Positions 16,332 through 25,424 of a DNA stretch of 64,000 bases are shown here, piece after piece. Under the pieces are notes generated by a model. It was not told where the DNA came from. It was given only the letters and a program-made list of their open reading frames with translations, and ran no database searches. Position 1 is the stretch's first letter. Each line of letters begins with the position of its first letter. This stretch comes from Pseudarthrobacter defluvii (lineage in GTDB: Bacteria; Actinomycetota; Actinomycetes; Actinomycetales; Micrococcaceae). The stretch covers positions 3,348,001 through 3,412,000 of the forward strand of contig NZ_CP066362.1 of assembly GCF_030323865.1 (NCBI RefSeq). Direction: 5' to 3'. A program made the translations under genes and the position numbers.

Positions 16332-17828
16332 CTACGGCACGTACCCCTCGTGAACGCTGACAAGCGGTTCATAGCGGCGCAGGGTGGTTCCGGCCGCCAC
16401 GATTTCGCGCAGGTGCGGCAGTCCCCCAGTGGCTGCGCCGGCGGCGCGGGCCTGGACGAGTACGTTGCCCAGGGCGGTGGCTTCCACCGGCCCGGCGATG
16501 ACAGGCTTACCGGTCGCGTTGGCGGTCAGCTGGCAGAGCAGGGCGTTCTGCGAGCCGCCGCCCACCACGTGCACCACCTCCACGGGCCTGTCGGCCAGGC
16601 GCTCCGCGGCCGTGATGGTCCGGGCATAACCTGCCGCGAGGCTGTCCATGATGCAGCGCGTGATGGCCGCAGGGTCATCACCCAGGTCCGCACCGGCACG
16701 CCGCACAGCGGCACGGATGCGCCCGGGCATGTTGTCCGGGGCGATAAAGCCCGGGTCATCGGCATTGATCTGCGGCCCGTCGGCGGGAAGTGCCGCGGCG
16801 GCAGCCAGGAGGGCGGAAAGCTCCGGCTGGAAACCCTCGCCGGCCCATGCCCGTTGGCATTCGCTCAGCAGCCACAGCCCGCCCACGTTCCGCAGGTAGC
16901 GGATGGTGCCGTCCACGCCGCGTTCATTGGTGAAGTTCGCTTCCCGGCTGGCCTCGGTGAGGACGGGGTGCTTCAGTTCCAGGCCAACCAGCGACCAGGT
17001 ACCGGAGGAGATGTAGGCGAAGGCCTCATTCCCGGCGGGAACTGCGGCGACGGCGGAGGCGGTGTCGTGGGAGCCGACTGCCACCACCGTGGTTTCGGCA
17101 GGAAGGCCAACGGCCGCGGCCACGTCCGGCAGGAGGTCCCCGTACGCTTCGCCGGGCTGGATCAGCGGCGGGAACAGGTCCTTCCGCAGGCCCAGTGCAG
17201 TGAAGAACTCGGTGGCCCACTCCCCCGCCACGGCGTCGAACAGTCCGGTGGTGGAGGCGTTGGTCGCTTCGGTCCCTCGTACGCCGGTGAGCAGGAACGC
17301 GATCAGGTCCGGGATGAGCAGCGCATGCAGCCCGTCCAGGTCCTGCTCAGTGGCCAGCTGGTAGATGGTGTTGAACTGCAGGAACTGCAGGCCAGTGGTC
17401 TGGTACAGGCGCGCCGGGTCCAGTGTGCCGTGGACGTGCGCGACGGCGGTGCGGCTGCGGTCGTCGCGGTAGCTGAACGGCTGCGCCACCAGTTTCCCGG
17501 CGTCGTCCACCAGGCCGTAGTCCACGGCCCAGGTGTCGATGCCTATGCTGGCAATCCTTTCGCCCTGCACTGCCGCCACCGTAGCGGCAGCGCGCAGGCC
17601 CTCAAGCACCTCCGCGTACAGGGCGTCGAAGTCCCAGCGGAGGCCGCCGTCGCGCTCCACCACGCCGTTGGGGAAGCGGTGGACGGTTTCCAGCTCCACC
17701 CCTTCACCGGAAACCCGTCCCAGCATCACACGCCCGGAGGAGGCGCCGATGTCGACGGCGGCGAACACACCCGGGGTGCGCACACCGCCGCCGGCACCGC
17801 GCTGTGGCGGGGAAGCGAAGGCACTCAC
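16332..17828 (-). CDS. rhaB: Rhamnulokinase
   Basis: 498 residues, FGGY kinase family. Phosphate-1 loop AAVDIGASSGRVMLG is near residue 25, GIDTWAVDYGLVD near 90, and GGGSQNALLCQLTA near 410, all characteristic of rhamnulokinase. It phosphorylates L-rhamnulose at O-1. The GTG start overlaps the stop of the upstream aldolase-dehydrogenase gene (GTGA). A later in-frame GTG (VRTPGVFAAVD) is also possible and would give the more usual length. Confidence 0.92.
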   Translation of the reverse strand: MSAFASPPQRGAGGGVRTPGVFAAVDIGASSGRVMLGRVSGEGVELETVHRFPNGVVERDGGLRWDFDALYAEVLEGLRAAATVAAVQGERIASIGIDTWAVDYGLVDDAGKLVAQPFSYRDDRSRTAVAHVHGTLDPARLYQTTGLQFLQFNTIYQLATEQDLDGLHALLIPDLIAFLLTGVRGTEATNASTTGLFDAVAGEWATEFFTALGLRKDLFPPLIQPGEAYGDLLPDVAAAVGLPAETTVVAVGSHDTASAVAAVPAGNEAFAYISSGTWSLVGLELKHPVLTEASREANFTNERGVDGTIRYLRNVGGLWLLSECQRAWAGEGFQPELSALLAAAAALPADGPQINADDPGFIAPDNMPGRIRAAVRRAGADLGDDPAAITRCIMDSLAAGYARTITAAERLADRPVEVVHVVGGGSQNALLCQLTANATGKPVIAGPVEATALGNVLVQARAAGAATGGLPHLREIVAAGTTLRRYEPLVSVHEGYVP

Positions 17829-19861
17829 CGCAGGAAGGCTGCGGCCACCCCGGCGTCCACGGGGATGTGCAGGCCGGTGGTGTGGGACAGTTCGTTGCTG
17901 GTGAGGACGGCGGCGGCGTTGGCCACGTGCTCGGGCAGGACTTCGCGCTTGAGCAGGGTCCGCTGGGCGTAGTACTCGCCCAGCTTCTCCTCCTCCACGC
18001 CGTAGACCGCGGCGCGCTTGGCGCCCCAGCCGCCGGCGAAGATTCCTGAACCACGCACCACGCCGTCGGGGTTGATGCCGTTGACGCGAATGCCGTGCTC
18101 GCCCAGTTCGGCGGCAAGCAGGCGGACCTGGTGGGCTTGGTCTGCCTTGGTGGCGGAGTAGGCAATGTTGTTGGGGCCGGCGAATACCGAGTTCTTGGAG
18201 GAGATGTAGATGATGTCCCCGCCCATGCCCTGGGCGATCATCACCTTCGCAGCGGCCTTGGCCACCAGGAACGAGCCCTTGGCCATCACATTGTGCTGCA
18301 GGTCCCAGTCCTTTTCGGTGGTTTCCAGCAGCGGCTTGGAAATCGACAGGCCGGCGTTGTTGACCACCAGGTCGACGCCGCCGAAGGCCAGGACAGCGGC
18401 GTCGATCGCGGCAGCAACCTGGGCCTCGTCCGTGACATCGGCCTGGACGCCGATGGCGACGTCGGCACCGCCCAGTTCCTCGGCGACCTTTTGTGCGTTC
18501 CCAAGGTTCAGGTCGGCAATGACGACGCACGCGCCGTCGGACGCCAAACGCGTGGCGATGGCCTTGCCGATGCCGGACGCCGCACCCGTCACCAGCGCGA
18601 TGCGGGTGGCATGGGACTTGGGCTTGGGCATCCGGGCCAGCTTGGCTTCCTCCAGCGCCCAGTACTCGATCCGGAACTTCTCGGATTCCTCGATCGGGGC
18701 GTAGGTGGAGATTGCCTCCGCGCCGCGCATGACGTTGATCGCGTTGATATAGAACTCGCCGGCAACCCGGGCGGTCTGCTTGTCCTTGCCGTAGGAGAAC
18801 ATGCCCACGCCCGGGACCAGCACGATGGCAGGATCCGCCCCACGCAGCGCCGGGGAATCGGGATCGGCGTGCCGGTCGTAGTAGGCCTGGTAGTCCTCGC
18901 GGTAGTCCGCGTGCAGTTCGTGCAGCCGGGCAACCGAGTCCTCCACGCTGGCGTCGGCTGGCAGGTCCAGAATCAGCGGCTTGACCTTGGTGCGCAGGAA
19001 GTGGTCCGGGCAGGAGGTGCCCAGGGCACCCAGGCGCGGGTGTTCGGCGGCTTCGAGGAAGTCCAGGACGACGGCGTCATCGCTGAAGTGCCCCAGTTGC
19101 GGTTTGTCGGTGGAGGCCAGGCCGCGGATCACCGGTGCCAGGGCGGCGGCCTTGGCCCGCCGCTCAGCCTCCGGCAGTGCACCGTATCCGGGGAGCTTGG
19201 GCCCGAAGGGCTGGGCCTTGCCGTTGTCGCGGATGTACTTTTCGGCCTGCTCGATGATCCACAGGGAGTTGGTTTCCGCTTCTTCGCTGGTGGCGCCCCA
19301 CGCGGTGATGCCGTGCCCGCCCAGGATGGTGCCGACGGCCTGCGGGTTGGCGTCCTTGATCGCGGCGATGTCCAGGCCCAGCTGGAACCCGGGACGGCGC
19401 CAGGGCACCCAGACCACCTTGTTGCCGAAGATCTTGGCGGTCAGCGTCTCGCCCTCGGCCGCCGTCGCGATCGCGATGCCGGAATCCGGGTGCAGGTGGT
19501 CCACGTGCGCGGCATCCACCAGCCCGTGCATCGCCGTGTCGATCGAGGGGGCCGCGCCGCCCTTGCCATGAAGGCAGTAATCGAACGCGGCCACCATCTC
19601 GTCCTCGCGCTCGACGCCGGGGTAGACGTTCTTGAGCGCGTTCAACCGGTCCAGGCGCAGCACGGCAAGGTTCTGCTCCTTCAGCGTGCCCAGGTCACCG
19701 CCGGAACCCTTAACCCACAGGAGTTCGACGTCCTCACCGGTGACCGGATCCGTTTCGGTGCCCTTGGCGGAGGTGTTGCCGCCGGCGAAGTTGGTGTTCC
19801 GCTTATCCGCGCCCAGGCGGTTGGAACGGGCAATCAGGTCTTCAACAGTCTTGTTGCTCAT
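17825..19861 (-). CDS. Bifunctional rhamnulose-1-phosphate aldolase / short-chain dehydrogenase
   Basis: 678 residues, two domains. Residues 1-415 are a class II aldolase domain with zinc-ligand histidines in VDHLHPDSGIA and GGHGITAWG. Residues 425-678 are a short-chain dehydrogenase: TGAASGIGKAIA for NAD(P), NNAGLS, and the catalytic SSKN...YSATKA. Proteins of this RhaE-RhaW kind cleave L-rhamnulose 1-phosphate to dihydroxyacetone phosphate and L-lactaldehyde, and oxidise the latter to lactate. ATG is preceded by GAGGAAAG; the upstream frame extension overlaps rhaI. Confidence 0.92.
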   Translation of the reverse strand: MSNKTVEDLIARSNRLGADKRNTNFAGGNTSAKGTETDPVTGEDVELLWVKGSGGDLGTLKEQNLAVLRLDRLNALKNVYPGVEREDEMVAAFDYCLHGKGGAAPSIDTAMHGLVDAAHVDHLHPDSGIAIATAAEGETLTAKIFGNKVVWVPWRRPGFQLGLDIAAIKDANPQAVGTILGGHGITAWGATSEEAETNSLWIIEQAEKYIRDNGKAQPFGPKLPGYGALPEAERRAKAAALAPVIRGLASTDKPQLGHFSDDAVVLDFLEAAEHPRLGALGTSCPDHFLRTKVKPLILDLPADASVEDSVARLHELHADYREDYQAYYDRHADPDSPALRGADPAIVLVPGVGMFSYGKDKQTARVAGEFYINAINVMRGAEAISTYAPIEESEKFRIEYWALEEAKLARMPKPKSHATRIALVTGAASGIGKAIATRLASDGACVVIADLNLGNAQKVAEELGGADVAIGVQADVTDEAQVAAAIDAAVLAFGGVDLVVNNAGLSISKPLLETTEKDWDLQHNVMAKGSFLVAKAAAKVMIAQGMGGDIIYISSKNSVFAGPNNIAYSATKADQAHQVRLLAAELGEHGIRVNGINPDGVVRGSGIFAGGWGAKRAAVYGVEEEKLGEYYAQRTLLKREVLPEHVANAAAVLTSNELSHTTGLHIPVDAGVAAAFLR

Positions 19862-19869
19862 AACTTTCC

Positions 19870-21036
19870 TCAGGCACCCCATCCGGCTTGCTGGCCGCCC
19901 ACGCGGTCCTCGTTGATCTTCTTCTGGTAACCGCTGGCCTTGAAGGCGGCCATCGGATCCGCGGGCAGGCCGCGGGATTCGCGCCACTGGGCCAGGATGG
20001 GCCGGACGTCGGTGTAGAAGGCGTCGTTGAAGATGCCGTTGGCGGCCAGGACATCCCCGGCACGCTGCGCCTCATCCAAAGCGGCCCTGTCCACCAGCAG
20101 CGCGCGCAGCGTCATTTCCTGGACATTGAGCACCGAGCGGATCTGGCCCGGGATCTTTTCCTCCAGGTTGTGGCACTGGTCCAGCATCAGGGCCACGCCC
20201 GAATCCTTGCCGAACCCACCACCACGGATCACCTCATGCATGATGCGGAAGAGCTGGAACGGGTCCGCGGCACCCACGATCAAGTCGTCGTCAGCATAGA
20301 AGCGCGAGTTGAAATCGAAGGACCCCAGCTTGCCCAGGCTCAGCAGCTGCATCACGATGAACTCGATGTTCGTGCCCGGGGCGTGGTGGCCGGTGTCGAG
20401 GCAGACAAAAGCCTTCTCCCCCAGGGCCAGCGTCTGGGCATAGGAGGTGCCCCAGTCCGGAACATCCGTGTGGTAAAAAGCCGGCTCGAAGAACTTGTAC
20501 TCCAGCACCAGCCGCTGCTCGTCGCCCAGGGCCGCGTAGATTTCCTGCAGGGACTCGGCCAGCCGGTCCTGCCGGCCACGCAGGTCATCCTGGCCCGGGT
20601 AGTTGGTACCGTCCGCCAGCCAGATCTTCAGGTCGCGGGATCCGGTGGCGTGCATGATCTGGATGCAGTCGAGGTGGTGGTCGACCGCCCGGCGGCGGAC
20701 CGCCTCATTTGAGGAAGTCAATGAGCCGAACTTGTACTCATCATCCTGGAAGGTGTTCGAGTTGATCGTGCCCAGGCCAACACCCAGTCCCGCGGCGTAG
20801 TCCTTCAACGCGGCGTAGTCGTCCACCTTGTCCCATGGAATGTGCAGGGCCACGGTGGGGGCCAAGCCGGTCAACTCATGGACTTTGGCGGCGTCCGCCA
20901 GCTTTTCCTGCACGGTCCGCGGCGTACCGGGTGTGCCGAACACCTTGAACCGCGTGCCTGAATTCCCATAGGCCCACGAAGGGACCTCAATGGCAAGCTC
21001 CCCGAGCCTGCCCAGCGCCGTTGCTACGTCATTCAT
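19870..21036 (-). CDS. rhaI: L-rhamnose isomerase (RhaI type)
   Basis: 388 residues of the xylose-isomerase-like TIM barrel, RhaI (Pseudomonas stutzeri) type rather than E. coli RhaA. Metal-ligand regions include VLEYKFFEPAFYH, CLDTGHHAPG and FDFNSRFYADDDL. It converts L-rhamnose to L-rhamnulose. The start MNDVATALG has GGAAAG upstream; an upstream ATG at about 21075 is less likely. It lies 8 nt before the aldolase gene. Confidence 0.92.
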   Translation of the reverse strand: MNDVATALGRLGELAIEVPSWAYGNSGTRFKVFGTPGTPRTVQEKLADAAKVHELTGLAPTVALHIPWDKVDDYAALKDYAAGLGVGLGTINSNTFQDDEYKFGSLTSSNEAVRRRAVDHHLDCIQIMHATGSRDLKIWLADGTNYPGQDDLRGRQDRLAESLQEIYAALGDEQRLVLEYKFFEPAFYHTDVPDWGTSYAQTLALGEKAFVCLDTGHHAPGTNIEFIVMQLLSLGKLGSFDFNSRFYADDDLIVGAADPFQLFRIMHEVIRGGGFGKDSGVALMLDQCHNLEEKIPGQIRSVLNVQEMTLRALLVDRAALDEAQRAGDVLAANGIFNDAFYTDVRPILAQWRESRGLPADPMAAFKASGYQKKINEDRVGGQQAGWGA

Positions 21037-21121
21037 GATGGTTCTTTCCGGTGTTTGAGCGTCATTCTGATGCATTGTGGTTGGTGCCCCGCTACTGGAG
21101 CCGTGCTGGTTTTTGCCCCGA

Positions 21122-21466
21122 TCAGCCCACGGAGGGGAGGGCCGCCAACTGGCTGTCGAGGTTGAAGACTTCCTCAAGGACCTGGAACCCCTCATCGGGC
21201 GCCTGGCCGGAATCTTCAAAAAGAGTTGCCATTTCCGCCTGCCAGCGGGCGTTGACCTCCGTCAGGGCCATGCGGGCACGGACGGCGTCAAAATCGTCGC
21301 ACTCCACGTAGCCCACCAGGAGCCCGTCTTCTCCCAGGAAGAGGGAATAGTTGTGCCAGCCCGCCTCCTCGAGGGCGTGCAGCATCTCCGGCCACACCTC
21401 TGCGTGGCGCCGACGGTATTCATCAATCAGCGCCGGCTGGACCGAGGAACGGAAGCACACCCTCAT
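21122..21466 (-). CDS. rhaM: L-rhamnose mutarotase
   Basis: 114 residues. MRVCFRSSVQPALIDEYRRRH and HNYSLFLGEDGLLVGYVE are the RhaM/DUF718 signatures, with a conserved Tyr/His pair and a C-terminal EEVFNLD. It interconverts alpha- and beta-L-rhamnose. It is the first gene of the operon, 85 nt before rhaI. GAGGGG lies upstream of the ATG, and a LacI-type operator overlaps the promoter region. Confidence 0.92.
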   Translation of the reverse strand: MRVCFRSSVQPALIDEYRRRHAEVWPEMLHALEEAGWHNYSLFLGEDGLLVGYVECDDFDAVRARMALTEVNARWQAEMATLFEDSGQAPDEGFQVLEEVFNLDSQLAALPSVG

Positions 21467-21495
21467 TGGAACCCCTCTTCAAACTTCGCGATTTT

Positions 21496-21522
21496 TTGAA
21501 TCGTTTCATTGGTACGATTCAA
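21496..21522. promoter_or_regulatory. LacI-type operator (motif A) between rhaM and lacI
   Basis: Perfect 9-bp inverted arms TTGAATCGT and ACGATTCAA are separated by 9 nt. Within it TGAATCGTTTCA (21497-21508) has the central CG and TGAA/TTCA arms typical of LacI-family operators. It lies in the divergent region, so it could control both directions. Confidence 0.75.
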
Positions 21523-21618
21523 AGTACTCTTGGATTTGAGCAGGTGTCAAGCAATGGCAAGAACTTTTGATTTCCCGCGCGGAACCGACTGCCGCGGGCA
21601 TATCAGCACGGAGAATCG

Positions 21619-22656
21619 ATGAACCGCACAGCCAGCATCAAGGACGTTGCCACCCACGCGGGCGTGGCCGTGGGCACGGTTTCCAACGTCCTGAACTATC
21701 CGGACCGGGTGTCAGAGCGGACCCGGGAGCGGGTGCTCCGATCCATTGACGAGCTCGGCTTTATCCGGAACGATGCCGCCCGCCAGCTCCGCGTGGGCCA
21801 CAGCCGCACCATCGGACTGATTGTCCTGGACGTGGGCAACCCCTTCTTCACCTCCGTGGTTCGGGCGGCCGAGGACGCCGCAGCACTCCAGGGAAGCGCA
21901 GTCCTGCTCGGCGACAGCGGCCACAACGCCGGCCGGGAGGCGAACTACATCGACCTCTTCCAGGAGCAGCGCGTGCAGGGCCTGCTGATTTCCCCCGTGG
22001 GCGATATCGCGGAGAGGCTGGACCTCCTCCGTGAGCGCGGAGTGCCCACGGTACTGGTGGACCGTCTGGCTGACGAATCCAAGTTCAGTTCGGTTGCAGT
22101 GGACGACGACGCCGGCGGGTACCTTGCCGCCCGACACCTCCTGGACACGGGCCGCCGCCGGCTCGCCTTCGTGGGTGGCCCCACCTCCATCCGCCAGGTG
22201 GCGGACCGCCTCCAGGGGGCCCAGCGGGCCGTGAAGGAGGAGCCGGACGCCACCCTCGAGGTGCTGGAAGCCGAAGGTCAGACCGTCCTGGCCGGCCGCA
22301 GCGTGGGCGACGTGCTGGTGGAACGGGGCAGGGCCAAGTTGCCGGAGGGAATTTTCTGCGCCAACGACCTCCTGGCCCTGGGCGTCATGCAATCGCTCAC
22401 CATGACCCACACCTTCCGCATCCCGGAGGACGTTGCCTTGATCGGCTACGACGACATTGACTTTGCCGCTTCGGCGGTGGTGCCGCTTTCCTCTATCCGC
22501 CAGCCGACGGAACTCCTGGGCCGGACAGCCATCGAGTTGCTGTCCGAGGAAGTGGAATCGCAGAATCCCGTCCACCGGTCCGTGGTGTTCACTCCCGAGC
22601 TGGTGGTCCGGCAAAGCACCGACACAGCCGCGGACGGAAAAACCAGCGCTGGCTGA
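21619..22656 (+). CDS. LacI-family regulator of the rhamnose genes
   Basis: 345 residues. N-terminal HTH SIKDVATHAGVAVGTVSNVLN and hinge helix RQLRVGHSRTIGL are followed by a periplasmic-binding-protein-like effector domain (LDVGNPFFT, GLLISPVGD, IGYDDIDFA). ATG is preceded by GGAGA. It is divergent from rhaM, with motif A between them. The likely effector is L-rhamnose or a product of its breakdown, inferred from position. It probably also controls the motif A sites at 28858, 29716 and 39579. Confidence 0.92.
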   Translation: MNRTASIKDVATHAGVAVGTVSNVLNYPDRVSERTRERVLRSIDELGFIRNDAARQLRVGHSRTIGLIVLDVGNPFFTSVVRAAEDAAALQGSAVLLGDSGHNAGREANYIDLFQEQRVQGLLISPVGDIAERLDLLRERGVPTVLVDRLADESKFSSVAVDDDAGGYLAARHLLDTGRRRLAFVGGPTSIRQVADRLQGAQRAVKEEPDATLEVLEAEGQTVLAGRSVGDVLVERGRAKLPEGIFCANDLLALGVMQSLTMTHTFRIPEDVALIGYDDIDFAASAVVPLSSIRQPTELLGRTAIELLSEEVESQNPVHRSVVFTPELVVRQSTDTAADGKTSAG

Positions 22657-22683
22657 CGCAGCGGCGGCAGAGGCCCGGAAGGG

Positions 22684-23061
22684 CTATTTGCCGGACTGCT
22701 GCAGCCACTTCATGGAGTCGCTCCGGGAAGTGAAGAAGCGCGTGGGGCACGGCGGGACGTGGACTCCCAGGAAGAAGTTGGCGATGATTCGGTCCACGGG
22801 GCTTGCCCCCAGCAGGGCGATGCGGTTGGCCGCGCAGGGGATGGAGAAGACCGAGCGCGCCTGGATGCTGACATTCTCGGTGGTGGCCATGTCCACCAGC
22901 ATGGGATAGGTGGCGTCGCCGGCTATGCGGTTCACCGCAGCCATGGCTGCCTGCGCATCCTCAACTTCTATGCGGACGCTGGGCTCCCAGATGAGGTGGA
23001 TGATGCCGTCGGCGCGCAATTCCACGGTGCCCTTGCCGCCGTCGACCATTACGGGTTCCAT
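22684..23061 (-). CDS. Small STAS/SpoIIAA-like domain protein
   Basis: 125 residues. The pattern (a beta strand GIIHLIWEPSVRIEVEDAQ, helix AAMAAVNRIAG, strand YPMLVDMATTENVS, helix) resembles STAS/SEC14-like proteins common in Arthrobacter. The C-terminal part has FFLGVHVPPCPTRFFTSRSDSMKWL, seen in that family. No signal peptide or membrane span. GGAGGCGGGAG precedes the ATG. It converges on the LacI gene and looks unrelated to sugar use. Function unknown. Confidence 0.65.
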   Translation of the reverse strand: MEPVMVDGGKGTVELRADGIIHLIWEPSVRIEVEDAQAAMAAVNRIAGDATYPMLVDMATTENVSIQARSVFSIPCAANRIALLGASPVDRIIANFFLGVHVPPCPTRFFTSRSDSMKWLQQSGK

Positions 23062-23362
23062 CTCCCGCCTCCCTCCAGTGGGCAGTTCCTGACTCCACTA
23101 TCTTGCCTTAGCGCGGGGAGTCAGGAAGACCGACCCACGCCCGGCAGCCTGCTGCCGGCTTGACTAATCAGCATGCTTACTAATAGGTTGGTCGACGTGC
23201 CCGTGGCCTGGATCACCATCCGGAGCTGCGTGTCGCGGCCCGCGAGGGCTGCATCTGAAACAAGTGCATTTGAAATAGCCAGTTCCGCCGGGGTTCTCCA
23301 TGGGGGCGGAGCCTCGGGGGGTTCATTGCGCCGCAACCCGGCGCTGAAAGGATTTACCGAAA
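23062..23362. other. 301-nt intergenic region with inverted repeats
   Basis: It lies between divergent genes. It holds CCTGACTCC (23088-23096) matched by GGAGTCAGG (23117-23125), a 7-bp hairpin CCGGCAG/CTGCCGG (23141-23158), and TTGACT near 23160 followed by TAATAG, a possible plus-strand promoter. No convincing gene was seen. Confidence 0.4.
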
Positions 23363-23929
23363 ATGCGAACAAGGGTCTCAGCTTCAGTCACCGCCATTGC
23401 CCTCTCCGGCGCCATGCTCTTTGGCATGGCGGGTCCGGCCACGGCAGCGGCACCAGCGGCTCCTTCTGCCGCTTCCCAGTCATCACAGGTTGCCAACGTA
23501 ACGGGAACCATCAACCAGACCATTGACGGCGTTGGCACCTTCGTTGGCTCGTTCACGCCGTCCAGCTTCAGCGCCCAGAACGGCCAGCTGAACGTCACCG
23601 GCCTGGTGCTGGGTACCTTCACGGACCTCAACGGCGTGGCCACCCCGGTCACCCAGACGGTAACCACCACCGCTGCGGCCGCACCCTCCACCGCGGCCGC
23701 CTTGGCCACCGGCGGCAGCTGCGACGTCCTTAACCTGGTCCTCGGCCCGCTGCACCTGGATCTCCTGGGACTCAACGTGGACCTCAACCAGGTGGTCCTG
23801 GACATCACATCCCAGACCGGAGCGGGCAACCTGGTGGGCAACCTCCTTTGCGCCGTCACCGGGCTCCTGGACGGCGGGACCGGCCTGAACGGCCTGGCCA
23901 ACCTGCTCAACCGCATCCTGGGCCTCTAG
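23363..23929 (+). CDS. Small secreted protein of unknown function
   Basis: 188 residues. A Sec signal peptide (MRTRVSASVTAIALSGAMLF) with an AxA-type cleavage site near ATAAA opens the protein. The mature part is Ala/Thr/Leu/Gly rich with no charged clusters. Two cysteines (in GGSCDVLN and NLLCAVTG) could form a disulphide. The region LVLGPLHLDLLGLNVDLNQ reads as alternating hydrophobic strand. Proteins of this look are common and unassigned in actinobacteria. AAAGGA precedes the ATG; a terminator follows. Confidence 0.75.
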   Translation: MRTRVSASVTAIALSGAMLFGMAGPATAAAPAAPSAASQSSQVANVTGTINQTIDGVGTFVGSFTPSSFSAQNGQLNVTGLVLGTFTDLNGVATPVTQTVTTTAAAAPSTAAALATGGSCDVLNLVLGPLHLDLLGLNVDLNQVVLDITSQTGAGNLVGNLLCAVTGLLDGGTGLNGLANLLNRILGL

Positions 23930-23957
23930 TTCCCGGCGCGTCAATAACCTGCAACGC

Positions 23958-23999
23958 CAGCAAAGCGGGCGGCCCCGAAAAGGGCCGCCCGCTTTGCTG
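23958..23999. terminator. Bidirectional terminator
   Basis: A perfect 17-bp stem (23958-23974 with 23983-23999) lies between the convergent secreted-protein and DUF1961 genes. Confidence 0.85.
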
Positions 24000-24015
24000 T
24001 GCATATGCGCACCGC

Positions 24016-24687
24016 TTAGAGCTTCTCCACCACCAGGTTTCGGTAGGCAGCCCGGAGCGGCGCCATCTGCCGAAAGCCGATCCGGCCCCCGCCAAGCACT
24101 GTGTCCGACGAATCACGCCACTCAAAGAGCGGCAGCCCGTTGATGGAAAAGGCCGCCAGCGGGCCGTCCTTGAGTACCTCCAGCCGATAGAAGTCCACGG
24201 CATCTTCCGCGGGCGGCAGCGGGTCCGCACCTTGGGCCACCAGTTCGAACCCTGCGCTCTTGCGCAGGTTGCAGGTCCGGAAAGCCCGCTCGGACTGGTA
24301 CTTGTGCCGGAAATAGGAAACGTGCAGGGCGTCGATGTCGCCCGAGTGGTACTGCGGGTAGTAGCCGGTCCTGGGCGCGAGGGCCTGGCTGAACAGGTCC
24401 AGCCCCCGGTGGCCGGCAGCGGCAAAGAACAGCATGGCCAGGCCGGGTTCCGCGAGCGGCAGGAACTCCCAGCTGATGCGGATACCGTCCGGAAATTCCT
24501 CCGGGCACCAGAACGTCCAGTGCGCATGGTCGCCGAACTCCTGGTCGTCCAGGCTCCCCGACAGTTCCAGCGCACCGTCGTGGCTGCCAAGGCTTAGCGG
24601 CCCCTCCGCCACCCACTCCGCAACGTCGTCCGGCCCGGCCAGCGGATTGCGGTAAAGGACCCCCGTCTCCAGGCCTGCCGTGCCCAC
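24016..24687 (-). CDS. DUF1961 (YesU-like) protein
   Basis: 223 residues with LYRNPLAGPDDVAEWVAEG at the start, HAHWTFWCPEEFPDGIRISWEF, and ALFFAAAGHRGLDLF. It is a concanavalin-like fold and matches the DUF1961 family, whose Bacillus subtilis member YesU is in the rhamnogalacturonan cluster. No signal peptide. The GTG start directly abuts the stop of the esterase gene. Its precise reaction is unknown; carbohydrate binding or hydrolysis is likely from the fold. Confidence 0.82.
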   Translation of the reverse strand: MGTAGLETGVLYRNPLAGPDDVAEWVAEGPLSLGSHDGALELSGSLDDQEFGDHAHWTFWCPEEFPDGIRISWEFLPLAEPGLAMLFFAAAGHRGLDLFSQALAPRTGYYPQYHSGDIDALHVSYFRHKYQSERAFRTCNLRKSAGFELVAQGADPLPPAEDAVDFYRLEVLKDGPLAAFSINGLPLFEWRDSSDTVLGGGRIGFRQMAPLRAAYRNLVVEKL

Positions 24688-25401
24688 CTAGCTGCGTCCC
24701 GCCGTCGGGCTTAACTCCCTGGCATTGGCCGGCTCGCCTGTGCCGGCCACCCCGTACCCCAGCCCGCCAAGCTGCCCGGCCACCTCCCCCGCCACCAGCG
24801 CTGCTCCCTGCTGCGAAAAGTGGGTATCGTCAGCCAGGCCGTCCGGCCAGTGCGCGTGCTCACCGGGCCCGAAATGGCAAAACAACCCGCGCGACCCGTC
24901 GCGTCCCAGCCGCCGATACAGGTCCCGGGTCCAGGCGTTCAGGTCCATGACGGGGACGCCCAGCTCCAGGCCGAGCTCGCGGACCACCTCCGGATAGTCC
25001 TCCAGGCTTTCCTCAAGGGCAGCGTCCGACGACGGCGCGTCCAGGAAGTGCCGGCGCTCCACCGGTGTGCAGAGCACCGGAGCGGCGCCCAGGGCACGCA
25101 CCTCGGCCACCATGGTGCGCAAGTTTGCCGCGTACCCGGTGCGGGCCGCCAGATGCTGCTTCTTCTGGTCGTTGTGGCCGAACTGGATGAGCACCAGGTC
25201 GCCGGCGCCTGCCTCGGCGAGCAGGTCCGTCCACAGCCCCTCGGCGCGGAAGGATTCGGTGCTCGCCCCACCCTTGGCGAAGTTATACACCGCGCCCCAT
25301 GCATAGGTAAGCGGGGCCAGCCGGGCACCCCAGCCACTCATGGGGAACTCGTGCGTGGGACAGTTGGCCACGGTGGAGTCGCCGGCCAGCAGGATCTTCA
25401 T
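24688..25401 (-). CDS. Rhamnogalacturonan acetylesterase-like SGNH hydrolase (CE12)
   Basis: 237 residues. SGNH blocks: GDSTVAN (Ser nucleophile near residue 8), the FAKGGAST glycine block, QFGHNDQKK (Asn), and DDTHFSQQGA (Asp-His). This arrangement is that of CE12 rhamnogalacturonan acetylesterases (RhgT/YesT in Bacillus). No signal peptide, so it would act inside the cell on imported oligosaccharides. It follows the ABC permease by 23 nt. Confidence 0.88.
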   Translation of the reverse strand: MKILLAGDSTVANCPTHEFPMSGWGARLAPLTYAWGAVYNFAKGGASTESFRAEGLWTDLLAEAGAGDLVLIQFGHNDQKKQHLAARTGYAANLRTMVAEVRALGAAPVLCTPVERRHFLDAPSSDAALEESLEDYPEVVRELGLELGVPVMDLNAWTRDLYRRLGRDGSRGLFCHFGPGEHAHWPDGLADDTHFSQQGAALVAGEVAGQLGGLGYGVAGTGEPANARELSPTAGRS

Positions 25402-25424
25402 GGTGTCCTTTCTTCTGCCTGGGC

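Noticed and set aside
18095-19930. A 611-codon plus-strand frame antisense to the rhamnulose aldolase-dehydrogenase.
   Set aside because: It has low-complexity Gly/Val content and no ribosome binding site, and lies wholly inside a well-supported gene.
23062-23362. Possible riboswitch or small gene upstream of the secreted protein gene.
   Set aside because: The hairpins are short and match no riboswitch known to me. Short frames there lack ribosome binding sites.
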